From contig JAMOUW010000041.1 of assembly GCA_027067955.1 (NCBI GenBank), positions 1-37,131 on the forward strand: a DNA stretch of 37,131 bases. Direction: 5' to 3'. The notes beneath the pieces are model-generated. The model made no database searches. It worked only from the letters and a program-made list of their open reading frames with translations, and had not been told where the DNA came from. The first letter of the stretch is position 1; the number at the start of each line of letters is the position of its first letter. Shown piece by piece: positions 24,824-32,100 of this stretch. Source of the DNA: Thermaceae bacterium. Its GTDB lineage: Bacteria; Deinococcota; Deinococci; Deinococcales; Marinithermaceae. The position numbers were made by a program, and so were the translations under genes.

Positions 24824-25772
24824 AGAAATTCAACCGCTGCGGGACATGACCGCCCTGCTTGATCTGGCGCGCCTTATCGCCCAGGTAAGCGGTCCGAAAA
24901 AAGTGGCCGTGGCCGCTGCCGAAGAGGCGCACGTCATTGAAGCTGTCAACGAGGCGCGCATAGAGGGCCTCGTGCATCCGATTCTATTTGGCAATCCGGA
25001 ACGGATACGTCGCATCGCGGGGGAACTGGGGATACGCTCCCAGAACCTGGACGTTCGTCATGCCAAGAACCCGGCGGAGGCCGCCGCGCTGGCCGCCCAG
25101 GCGGTTTCCAGCGGGGAGGCCGACATCCTCATGAAGGGAATGGTGCAGTCATCCGACTTCCTGCGGGCGGCCCTGAACAAGGAGTGGGGCCTGCGCACCG
25201 GGCGTTTGCTCTCCCACGTCCTCATCTACGAAGCCAAAGGTTACGATCGGCTCTTCTTGATGTCGGACGGGGCTATGAACATCAACCCCGACCTGAAAGC
25301 CAAGATCCAGATCGTCGAGAACGCGGTGACGCTTGCCCACGTTCTGGGCGTGAACCCGCCCAAGGTTGCCCTGCTGGCTGCAGTCGAAGTGGTCAACCCG
25401 GAGATGGACACCGCGGTAGAAGACGCCATCATCGCCAAGATGGCTGACCGGGGGCAGATCAAGGGCGCAGTAATAGACGGACCCCTGGCTCTCGACAACG
25501 CGGTAAGCAAGGAGGCCGCCCGCATCAAAGGTATCAAGAGCCCGGTAGCCGGCGAGGCCGATGTATTGATCGTCGACAACATCGACGTGGGTAACGTCTT
25601 CTACAAGAGTTTAGTGTACTTCGCCCGGGTGCGCGGCGCCGGACTGATCATGGGGGCCCGCGCCCCGATGGTGCTGACCAGCCGCGCGGACCCTGAAGAG
25701 GTCAAGTTTCTCTCCCTGGCCACGGCTGTCATTGCCGCCGAACGCATGCCCCACATACACGCCGAGGCATAG
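24804..25772 (+). CDS. ptb: Phosphate butyryltransferase
   Basis: Exchanges CoA and phosphate between acyl-CoA and acyl phosphate, the partner reaction of Buk. 322 residues of the PTA/PTB family: LMKGMVQSSDFLRAAL, LLSHVLIYEAKGYDRLFLMSD, DGAMNINPDLKAK, AAVEVVNPEMDTAVEDA, DGPLALDNAVSKEA and DVLIVDNIDVGNVFYKSL are all characteristic. GAGGTG precedes ATG 24804, inside the end of buk. It ends 29 bases before the convergent 2H ligase gene, and I see no good terminator there. Confidence 0.95.
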   Translation: MEALDFREIQPLRDMTALLDLARLIAQVSGPKKVAVAAAEEAHVIEAVNEARIEGLVHPILFGNPERIRRIAGELGIRSQNLDVRHAKNPAEAAALAAQAVSSGEADILMKGMVQSSDFLRAALNKEWGLRTGRLLSHVLIYEAKGYDRLFLMSDGAMNINPDLKAKIQIVENAVTLAHVLGVNPPKVALLAAVEVVNPEMDTAVEDAIIAKMADRGQIKGAVIDGPLALDNAVSKEAARIKGIKSPVAGEADVLIVDNIDVGNVFYKSLVYFARVRGAGLIMGARAPMVLTSRADPEEVKFLSLATAVIAAERMPHIHAEA

Positions 25773-25801
25773 CTCCGGCCGCTTCTTGCAGCAGGCGCTC
25801 C

Positions 25802-26314
25802 CTACTCCTGCGCTTCCTGGCCACCCAAAGGCAGACGTGCGATTTCGATAAGGTCTCCTCCATCGTCGTCGGCCACCAGGGCGACCTCACGCACGGTAAA
25901 GGACTTTCGCGGCGGTGGTGGTAACTTTTCTATCAGCTCCCGGGCTTCCTCATCATCCAACCCCAAGGCCAAGGTCAGATGAGGAATGTAGCTGGGCCCT
26001 TCGATTTCATGCTCAGGTTCCGCCAGGGGCTCGAGCGCGTGATAAAGACGCCTGAAGGGGCCACCGCCATATGCGCGCAGATATACCACCCCGCCCCCGA
26101 ATGTGCGCCAATCGCCAAGACGGACCCGGAAGGGTTCGTGTCCGCGCAAAATTCCCTCGACGCCTCGGCGCAGCGCCTCCCTGCTCCAGCGCCACTTGAA
26201 AGGCTGGCGCAGGTTGAGGTGGGGTGGGCCGTATCCGGAAACGCCGTGCGCTTTGGAAAGCTGCTGCATCCATTCACTCAGGTCGTCTGGAGGCCACGCC
26301 AGGATGCCGTACAC
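25802..26314 (-). CDS. 2'-5' RNA ligase / 2H phosphoesterase family protein
   Basis: 170 residues from GTG 26314. The 2H superfamily is recognised by two H-x-[ST] motifs: here His32-Leu-Asn34 in PPHLNLRQPF and His112-Leu-Thr114 in YIPHLTLALGL. The first has Asn where Thr or Ser is usual; the second is canonical. Family members act on RNA 2',3'-cyclic phosphates or 2'-5' bonds; substrate here is unknown. The start is supported by TATACT six bases upstream. It follows the phosphoribosyltransferase gene by 22 bases on the same strand, but with this own promoter. Confidence 0.8.
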   Translation of the reverse strand: MYGILAWPPDDLSEWMQQLSKAHGVSGYGPPHLNLRQPFKWRWSREALRRGVEGILRGHEPFRVRLGDWRTFGGGVVYLRAYGGGPFRRLYHALEPLAEPEHEIEGPSYIPHLTLALGLDDEEARELIEKLPPPPRKSFTVREVALVADDDGGDLIEIARLPLGGQEAQE

Positions 26315-26320
26315 GTGAGC

Positions 26321-26326
26321 AGTATA
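26321..26326 (-). promoter_or_regulatory. -10 element of leaderless 2H ligase promoter
   Basis: TATACT on the minus strand (5 of 6 to consensus), six bases before GTG 26314. Confidence 0.6.
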
Positions 26327-26336
26327 CTCCGCGACG

Positions 26337-26813
26337 CTAGGGGCCCCATTCCCGGGAGCGCTCGGGATCCCAGGGGTAGACTATCCAGGCATCGCTCTCT
26401 TCGCCGTAAAAATCGGGGGCTTCCTCGGGAAAGTGGCTGAACCGGGGCTTGTAGTGCAGCACCGCCACCGTGGGTGTCCCGCCCGCCTGCGCTACACGCT
26501 CGCGCACCGCCAGGGCCGTCTTGCCCGAATCCCAAACGTCGTCCACTATCAGGACCCGCTTCCCCAACAATAGAGCGTCTCCGGGGAACTGCAGGAAATG
26601 CGGTTCCTCCAGTGCCCGCTGATCGTCCTGATAAAACATAACCGCCGCGGTCATGACGTTGCGCAGGTCCATGGCTTCGCTAACAAGGGCGCCAGGGATC
26701 ATCCCTCCTCTGGTTACGGCCAGTACCACGTCATAGTCGTCGCGGTTAAGCTGGGCGATCAACTTGCCGGCCAGCCGGGTGATATCGCTCCAATCCAGAA
26801 TTATCTTATTCAT
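26337..26813 (-). CDS. Purine-type phosphoribosyltransferase
   Basis: 158 residues, type I phosphoribosyltransferase. The PRPP loop is VLIVDDVWDSGKTA at about 87-100, and VVLAVTRGGMIPGALVSE matches the pyrophosphate loop of hypoxanthine, guanine or xanthine enzymes. The C-terminus DAWIVYPWDPE resembles the Gpt/Hpt-like PF00156 group of archaea and Thermales. The base used cannot be told. Its ATG shares one base with the lysC stop (TAATG), so translation is coupled to aspartokinase, an odd pairing of purine salvage with amino acid synthesis. Confidence 0.88.
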   Translation of the reverse strand: MNKIILDWSDITRLAGKLIAQLNRDDYDVVLAVTRGGMIPGALVSEAMDLRNVMTAAVMFYQDDQRALEEPHFLQFPGDALLLGKRVLIVDDVWDSGKTALAVRERVAQAGGTPTVAVLHYKPRFSHFPEEAPDFYGEESDAWIVYPWDPERSREWGP

Positions 26814-27313
26814 TAGCCGTTCTCCTCTTCGTCCCGGTCGAGACCGAAGGTCCGGTGAATCTCGCGGGCGGCGGCCTCCGCCAACCCGGCGGGGATGATG
26901 ACAGAGATACGAACCTCGCTGGTGGCAATCATCTCGATGTTCGCCCCCACCCTCGCCACCGCATCGAACATACGCGAGGGTATACCGGGGGTAGAAGCCA
27001 GCGCCACCCCCACTATCGAAACCTTGGCGATGGCCGGGTTGTAGGTAACCTCGCCCCCCATATCGGCGGTGAGCTTGCGCAGCACCTCGAGCGCATCCTC
27101 GGCGTAATCCTTGGGTACGGTAAAGGCCATCTGGGTACGGCTGGCGTCATGGCCGGGAACCCCTTGAATGATCATGTCCACGGCTATGCCGCGTGCGGCC
27201 AGAGCTTCAAAAACACGGCTGGCGATTCCCGGCCTGTCGGGAATGCCTACCAGACCGATCTGTGCCTGCCCTTCGTCTATGGCAACTCCGGTAACGGGAC
27301 GGTCGAGTTTCAT
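26813..27313 (-). CDS. Aspartate kinase beta chain (internal in-frame start)
   Basis: ATG 27313 inside lysC (start MKLDRPVTG) has GGAGG exactly five bases upstream, an ideal ribosome binding site in mid-gene. It would make a 166-residue protein of the two ACT domains only. Known: Thermus and Bacillus aspartokinase II genes encode such overlapping alpha and beta chains forming an alpha2beta2 enzyme with the beta chain binding the inhibitor. The match in place, length and binding site makes it likely here. Confidence 0.75.
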   Translation of the reverse strand: MKLDRPVTGVAIDEGQAQIGLVGIPDRPGIASRVFEALAARGIAVDMIIQGVPGHDASRTQMAFTVPKDYAEDALEVLRKLTADMGGEVTYNPAIAKVSIVGVALASTPGIPSRMFDAVARVGANIEMIATSEVRISVIIPAGLAEAAAREIHRTFGLDRDEEENG

Positions 27314-28045
27314 TGCTTCCTCCGATACGATGGTGCCTCTACTGTAATTGAAAGCACTGCGCACGTGCAGGCGCACACCGTAACGCTTGGCGTACCAGAC
27401 AGCGCGCGGGTGCAGTACCTTGGCCCCTAGTGCAGCCATCTCGATCATCGGGTCGTAGGCGATGTGATCGATCTTGCTGGCTTCGGGAATGCGGTGCGGA
27501 TCGGTAGTAAAAACCCCGTCAGTATCTGTGAAGATCTCAGCTTCATGCGCCCCCAATGCTGCAGCCAGCGCCACAGCAGTGGTATCGGAACCACCCCGCC
27601 CCAGCGTATTGAGCTCGCCCTCCGGAGTGGTACCCATAAAACCGCCCACAACTGCTACGTGGCCGCTAGAAATGGCGGCCAAAACTTTATCCGGACGCAC
27701 CTCGACGATGCGAGCGTTGGTGTAACGCCCGTCGGTGGTTATCCCTATCTGATGCTGCACGAAAGCTCGCGCCGGCAAGCCCAAAGCCTGCAGCTGCATG
27801 GCCAGCAAAGCCGCCGAACGCTGCTCCCCGGTGGTGGTGAGCAGGTCGAGCTCGCGCGGCTCGGGCCTGGGGTTGACCCGTTTCGCCAAGGCTATCAGTT
27901 CGTCGGTGCTGCGGCCCATTGCCGACACAACGACGACCAGGTCATGGCCCTTCTCACGATAATGCTGGATACGCTGGGCGACCTTGTGGATACGGTCCAG
28001 GTCCCCAACCGAGGTTCCGCCATATTTCTGTACGATAAGCGCCAT
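26813..28045 (-). CDS. lysC: Aspartate kinase (alpha chain)
   Basis: First step of the aspartate family pathway: phosphorylates aspartate. 410 residues, close to Thermus AskA. The kinase domain is at about 1-245 with VQKYGGTSVG, VVVVSAMGRSTDEL, LTTTGEQRSAALLA, GGFMG and LGRGGSDTTAVALA. Two ACT domains follow (about 260-330 and 340-405; AQIGLVGIPDRPGIASRVF and AKVSIVGVALASTPGIPSRMF), the feedback site for Lys or Thr. An internal start makes a separate beta chain. Divergent from hom over a 55-base gap. TACGAT preceded by TGA lies 12 bases upstream of the ATG, a possible promoter with a very short leader. Confidence 0.96.
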   Translation of the reverse strand: MALIVQKYGGTSVGDLDRIHKVAQRIQHYREKGHDLVVVVSAMGRSTDELIALAKRVNPRPEPRELDLLTTTGEQRSAALLAMQLQALGLPARAFVQHQIGITTDGRYTNARIVEVRPDKVLAAISSGHVAVVGGFMGTTPEGELNTLGRGGSDTTAVALAAALGAHEAEIFTDTDGVFTTDPHRIPEASKIDHIAYDPMIEMAALGAKVLHPRAVWYAKRYGVRLHVRSAFNYSRGTIVSEEAMKLDRPVTGVAIDEGQAQIGLVGIPDRPGIASRVFEALAARGIAVDMIIQGVPGHDASRTQMAFTVPKDYAEDALEVLRKLTADMGGEVTYNPAIAKVSIVGVALASTPGIPSRMFDAVARVGANIEMIATSEVRISVIIPAGLAEAAAREIHRTFGLDRDEEENG

Positions 28046-28088
28046 ACTTGAGTGTGTATCGTATCACAAGCACGGTGGTGGATGAACG

Positions 28089-28094
28089 TATAAT
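28089..28094 (+). promoter_or_regulatory. -10 element of leaderless hom promoter
   Basis: Perfect TATAAT, six bases before ATG 28101. No -35 match at 16-18 bases. Confidence 0.7.
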
Positions 28095-28100
28095 CTTGCC

Positions 28101-29123
28101 ATGGAAACGCTGCGCATCGCACTCCTGGGCGCGGGAACGGTGGGAAGCGGTTTCGTCAAACTGCTCGACGAACAACGCGACCGCTTCCGAAAGCTGGGAC
28201 TCGAACCGGCCCTGACCGGCATTCTGGTGCGCGACCCCCGTAAGGCACGCCCGGCATGGGTGCCCGAAGGTCTGCTTACCACCGACATAAACCGCGTCTT
28301 TGAAGAAGCCGATGTAGTGGTCGAACTGATGGGAGGCACCGGCAAAGCGGGAAAACTGGTACTCGACGCCCTTGGGGAAGGCCTCCCCGTAGTCACCGCC
28401 AACAAGGCGCTCCTGGCGGAACGCTGGGACCTGTTAAAAGCACACGCAATGGAAGGTCTCCTGTATTACGAGGCCAGTGTGATGGCCGGAACGCCCGTCA
28501 TCGAGCCGCTCTCGGGCGCACTGCGCGGCAACCGCACGCTTGAGCTGCACGGCATCCTCAACGGCAGCACCAGCTACGTAATCAGCCGCATGGAGGACGG
28601 CCTCGGTTTTTCGGAGGCGCTGGAAGAAGCTCAGAGCAAAGGGTTCGTGGAAGAAGACCCCTTTCTGGACATAGGTGGTATCGACGCCGCCCACAAGCTG
28701 ACGGTACTTGCCCGTCTAGCGGTGGACCCCGATTACGACTGGGAAAACGTACGCGACAACACGCGCGGGATCCAGGGACTGAACCGCGAACAGGTGTTTG
28801 CGGCCGAGGCTCGGGGCATGCGGATCCGCCTGGTGGCCAGCCTGACACCCGGCGATGACGGCTGGCGGGCGCAGGTACGCCCGGTCATGCTGCCCGCAAC
28901 CCATCCCCTGGTGCTGGCGGCTCAGACCAGGAACGCCCTCCTCTATCGCGGCGACGCGGTGGGCGAGGTACTCATTAGCGGTGGTGGCGCAGGCAGCGCG
29001 GTAACCGCCAGCGCCGTAGTGGGCGACCTGTTACGCATGCTGGAAGGTTATCCCGGTCATCCACCGCTTCCCGCAGCCGTTCCCGCACCCGAATACAAGC
29101 CGGAACACATGGAGGAGATATAA
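28101..29123 (+). CDS. hom: Homoserine dehydrogenase
   Basis: NAD(P)-dependent reduction of aspartate semialdehyde to homoserine. 340 residues, the short form without a C-terminal ACT domain. The nucleotide-binding loop LLGAGTVGSGF is at about 8-18; VVTANKALL and YYEASVMAGTPVIEPL match the substrate site, and LNGSTSYVISRMEDG and LDIGGIDAAHKLTVLARLA the catalytic domain. Leaderless start below a perfect TATAAT. It is followed one base after its stop by thrC. Without an ACT domain, feedback control probably rests on aspartokinase. Confidence 0.96.
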   Translation: METLRIALLGAGTVGSGFVKLLDEQRDRFRKLGLEPALTGILVRDPRKARPAWVPEGLLTTDINRVFEEADVVVELMGGTGKAGKLVLDALGEGLPVVTANKALLAERWDLLKAHAMEGLLYYEASVMAGTPVIEPLSGALRGNRTLELHGILNGSTSYVISRMEDGLGFSEALEEAQSKGFVEEDPFLDIGGIDAAHKLTVLARLAVDPDYDWENVRDNTRGIQGLNREQVFAAEARGMRIRLVASLTPGDDGWRAQVRPVMLPATHPLVLAAQTRNALLYRGDAVGEVLISGGGAGSAVTASAVVGDLLRMLEGYPGHPPLPAAVPAPEYKPEHMEEI

Positions 29124-29124
29124 A

Positions 29125-30177
29125 ATGCGCCAACCTTTGCTGGAGCGCTATCGTGACCGGCTGCCGGTGGGGGCTGAAACCCCTGTAATCAGCCTGCTTG
29201 AGGGGTTCACCCCCCTGGTACCCCTCGCGGGACCGTCCGAAGCCCGTGATCGCAGCGTGCGCATCTTTGCGAAATACGAAGGGCTCAACCCCACGGGCAG
29301 CTTTAAGGATCGCGGCATGACCATGGCAGTCAGCAAGGCCGCGGAACACCGATCCGAAGCCGTGGCTGCGGCCAGTACCGGCAACACCGCCGCCTCGGCC
29401 GCCGCCTACGCCGCGCGAGCGGGCATGAAGGCTATCGTGGTTCTGCCCGCAGGCTACGTCGCAGCGGGCAAGGTGGCCCAAAGCCTGGTGCACGGCGCCC
29501 GCATAGTCCAGGTGAACGGCAACTTCGACGATGCTTTGCGGCTGGTGCGCGAACTCAGCGAACGTTATCCGGTAACGCTCGTGAACTCGGTCAACCCCTT
29601 CCGCATTCAGGGGCAGAAGACACTGGCCTTCGAAGTCGTGGAGGAGCTGGGCCGGGCCCCCGATTATCACGCTCTGCCCGTGGGCAATGCCGGAAACATC
29701 ACCGCCCACTGGATGGGCTATTCGGAACTTTACGCCGACGGCACCACTGATGAACGCCCGCGCATGCTGGGTTTCCAAGCCGCCGGAGCAGCGCCCATCG
29801 TACGGGGTGTACCGGTTGAGGACCCCCAAACCATTGCCACCGCCATCCGTATCGGACGCCCGGCCAGTTGGGAGGGCGCAAGAAACGCCAGGGACGAATC
29901 GGGAGGGGCCATAGAAGCGGTTACCGACGAGGAAATCCTGCGCGCATACCACTATCTCGCCCACGGAGAAGGACTGTTCGTGGAACCGGCATCCGCCGCC
30001 AGCCTTGCCGGTGTTTGGCGCTGGTTGCGAGCAGGAAAGATCGCGGAGGGATCCACGGTCGTTCTCACTTTGACCGGGCACGGCCTCAAGGATCCGGGTA
30101 CCGCCGAGCGCGAAGTTCGCCTGCCCGAACCCGCGGCGCCCGACATAGACGCCGTCGCTGCAGCAGCCGGGCTGTAG
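29125..30177 (+). CDS. thrC: Threonine synthase
   Basis: PLP enzyme turning O-phosphohomoserine into threonine. 350 residues, the short Thermus/Bacillus form. PLP lysine is Lys61 in NPTGSFKDRGM, and the cofactor phosphate loop is GNAGNITAHWMG. AASTGNTAASAAAYAARAG and the C-terminal LTGHGLKDP also match. The ribosome binding site GGAGG (29111-29115) lies in the end of hom; start and stop are one base apart. thrB (homoserine kinase) is not next to it and must be elsewhere if the pathway is complete. Confidence 0.96.
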   Translation: MRQPLLERYRDRLPVGAETPVISLLEGFTPLVPLAGPSEARDRSVRIFAKYEGLNPTGSFKDRGMTMAVSKAAEHRSEAVAAASTGNTAASAAAYAARAGMKAIVVLPAGYVAAGKVAQSLVHGARIVQVNGNFDDALRLVRELSERYPVTLVNSVNPFRIQGQKTLAFEVVEELGRAPDYHALPVGNAGNITAHWMGYSELYADGTTDERPRMLGFQAAGAAPIVRGVPVEDPQTIATAIRIGRPASWEGARNARDESGGAIEAVTDEEILRAYHYLAHGEGLFVEPASAASLAGVWRWLRAGKIAEGSTVVLTLTGHGLKDPGTAEREVRLPEPAAPDIDAVAAAAGL

Positions 30178-30202
30178 CTCGCTCTCACCTGTAAGGCGCG
30201 GT

Positions 30203-30208
30203 TAAACT
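30203..30208 (+). promoter_or_regulatory. -10 element of leaderless membrane-protein promoter
   Basis: TAAACT, six bases before ATG 30215, setting this cluster apart from hom-thrC. Confidence 0.55.
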
Positions 30209-30214
30209 GGTGGC

Positions 30215-30520
30215 ATGGAAACGAATACCCGGAAGGAACCATTTCCAGGGGCCTATTACGTGGGCCTCGTAATAACGCTGGCGCTGCTGCTCTTCATGAT
30301 CGTAATCGCCAGCTCCCTCCCCCCGGGACCGGCCGGGGCATTCTTCGCTTTCCTGCTGGGGTTGACGGTCAACCCCAGATATGCCCCCTGGTTCGCCCTG
30401 GCGGGATTGCTGGGGGCACTTCTCGGTTTTTGGGGTCGCGAACCCATGGTCGCCTGGGGCGGTGTAGCGCTGATGGTCGCGGAGGCCATAGTCTACGCCC
30501 GCCGACCGCGAAAAACATGA
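30215..30520 (+). CDS. Small membrane protein
   Basis: 101 residues with hydrophobic segments at about 15-35 (VGLVITLALLLFMIVIASSL), 40-53, 57-73 and 78-92 and a basic end ARRPRKT. No recognised family. The start is supported by the leaderless -10 box. Its stop overlaps the next gene's start as ATGA. First of three small membrane genes in a row that share repeated Gly/Leu-rich helices. Confidence 0.7.
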   Translation: METNTRKEPFPGAYYVGLVITLALLLFMIVIASSLPPGPAGAFFAFLLGLTVNPRYAPWFALAGLLGALLGFWGREPMVAWGGVALMVAEAIVYARRPRKT

Positions 30521-30825
30521 AGCTCAGCGCCGACCGCGCCACCCGGGCAATGATGAGCGCCGGGGCCGTTTTTTACGTTTACTGGAGTTTAATCGAGCCC
30601 AACGCCGCAGGGCAGACCCTGGCCGCCGGCACACTCTTCGGAGGAGCTTCCTTCACCTATGCGCCCAGACCCAGACCCGTGCCTTTCGTCGTGGGTTTTT
30701 CCGCCGTACTACTAATAGTGCACGCCCTACGCGGCAATCCGTTGCTCTTCAGTGAAGGATATGCTGCAGGCGCCGGGCTACCTCTGCTGGTCCACCGTTT
30801 CTTTACTTCCCATGAATCCGGCTAA
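30517..30825 (+). CDS. Small membrane protein, paralogue A
   Basis: 102 residues from ATG 30517, coupled to the previous gene by ATGA. Three or four membrane segments. The stretch YWSLIEPNAAGQTLAAGTLF aligns with YWGLVEPNDQGLALALGLLL in the next gene at the same place, so the two are tandem paralogues. Overlaps the next gene by 14 bases. Function unknown. Confidence 0.68.
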   Translation: MKLSADRATRAMMSAGAVFYVYWSLIEPNAAGQTLAAGTLFGGASFTYAPRPRPVPFVVGFSAVLLIVHALRGNPLLFSEGYAAGAGLPLLVHRFFTSHESG

Positions 30826-31099
30826 GTTAAAAAGCCTGCTCGTTTGGGCGGCTTTACTACTTTCACTCTATTGGGGCCTGGTGGAACCAAATGATCAGGG
30901 TCTGGCGCTGGCGCTGGGATTGCTATTGGGAGCGGGGAGCCTGCTTTACCGCAAAGGGGTGGACCTGGTGGTACCGGTAGCCCTGCTTGCGCTTGCCGTG
31001 GGCGTGCTCGAGACGAAAAACGACCAGCTCGCACCCTATCTGTTAGGATTCCTGGTAGGCCTCTTCGCCCCCCTGGGCTCCGCCCGCTTCCTGCGCTAA
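30812..31099 (+). CDS. Small membrane protein, paralogue B
   Basis: 95 residues from ATG 30812, with helices at about 7-22, 28-45, 50-68 and 75-90 and the shared motif YWGLVEPNDQG. The start overlaps the end of paralogue A; its stop overlaps the convergent S41 protease gene by four bases. It could belong to an operon making a heteromeric membrane complex. Function unknown. Confidence 0.68.
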   Translation: MNPAKLKSLLVWAALLLSLYWGLVEPNDQGLALALGLLLGAGSLLYRKGVDLVVPVALLALAVGVLETKNDQLAPYLLGFLVGLFAPLGSARFLR

Positions 31100-32100
31100 G
31101 GAGCGCTAAGGATCTCCACGGCTTTGTCCAACTGGGCCTCGTCGCCCTCCACAAATACATCCGGCACCACGCCCCGGCCCTCCCAGGTCGGAGCGCCAAC
31201 AGGCGCCAGCACACCGCTCGCCAGCATGACCACTCCGCCATCGGGCAGGCAGTAGGGAAATACGACCTCGGTGTTTCCCGCTGTGGTTTCCCCTACCAGC
31301 CGGGCGCGACCGCTGCGCTTCAGTGCCCCGGCCAGCCCTTCCGCGGCCGAGTGCACGTTGCCGTTGATCAATACCACCAGCGGCCGCGCTGTGAGAGGTT
31401 TGCCCCAAAAGGGCAGTGTAGGCTGCGGCGACACACCCTTGGTGCGGGTCACCACGCGCCAGGGCAGACCGCGAATGAATACCCCGGCAACCTCAGCCAT
31501 TACGTAGGCCAGTCCGCCGGGATTGTCACGCAAATCCAGTATGTAACCCCGTACTTCCCCGGCATCCAATGTTTTTACCGTTACCTTGAGGTCATCTGCT
31601 ATTTCCTGATTTACCAGATGGGGCAAGCGCAGATATATTATGCTGTCTTCCAGTTCGCGATAACTGAAGTCGTCCCAAACCGGTATTTCCTTATCGCTAT
31701 CGTCGTCGGGGGTTCCAGCATCCGAGCTCTCCCCAGACCTCTCCTCGGCCGCGGACCCAGCTTCAGGCTCTACACGCTCGACCGGAAACGGTAGCGGCAG
31801 GCACAGCGCGCCCCGCAACACCCTTCTCGCTTCCAGAGGCGATAGCACCCGCGAGTGGTCGTCCCCAAGCTCTTCATACATCTCGTCCAGCAGCTCGTAA
31901 ACTTCATCCCAGGATTCTGCGCTGGCAACCAGGGAGCGGTAGCGCTCACCCACGGCCCGCCAGTCCACGCCGCGGTGGCTGGTGTCCCAGTAAAACTCGT
32001 CCACTAAGCGCCAAGCCTGTTCGAAGCGATCCAGGTAGGCAGGGTTGGCGGCTAATACCCCGCCGAGGAGCAGGGATGCGATTATGACGATTCTCTTCAT
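31096..32100 (-). CDS. S41 (C-terminal processing) family peptidase, divergent
   Basis: 334 residues. Signal peptide at 1-18 (MKRIVIIASLLLGGVLAA). An S41 N-terminal helical part (FEQAWRLVDEFYWD, LGDDHSRVLSP) is followed not by a PDZ domain but by a short acidic linker at about 112-140 (EERSGESSDAGTPDDDSDKE). The catalytic core follows: YILDLRDNPGG, and Ser251 in INGNVHSAAEGLAGAL. The Lys expected 25 residues after the Ser is Asn276 (GETTAGNT instead of G-x-x-T-x-GKG). So it may use another base or bind without cutting. Its ATG overlaps the 2-phosphoglycerate kinase stop (ATGA). Confidence 0.82.
   Translation of the reverse strand: MKRIVIIASLLLGGVLAANPAYLDRFEQAWRLVDEFYWDTSHRGVDWRAVGERYRSLVASAESWDEVYELLDEMYEELGDDHSRVLSPLEARRVLRGALCLPLPFPVERVEPEAGSAAEERSGESSDAGTPDDDSDKEIPVWDDFSYRELEDSIIYLRLPHLVNQEIADDLKVTVKTLDAGEVRGYILDLRDNPGGLAYVMAEVAGVFIRGLPWRVVTRTKGVSPQPTLPFWGKPLTARPLVVLINGNVHSAAEGLAGALKRSGRARLVGETTAGNTEVVFPYCLPDGGVVMLASGVLAPVGAPTWEGRGVVPDVFVEGDEAQLDKAVEILSAP

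Noticed and set aside
28975-30081. 368-codon minus-strand frame opposite thrC
   Set aside because: Runs exactly opposite a perfect threonine synthase gene and has no recognisable domain.
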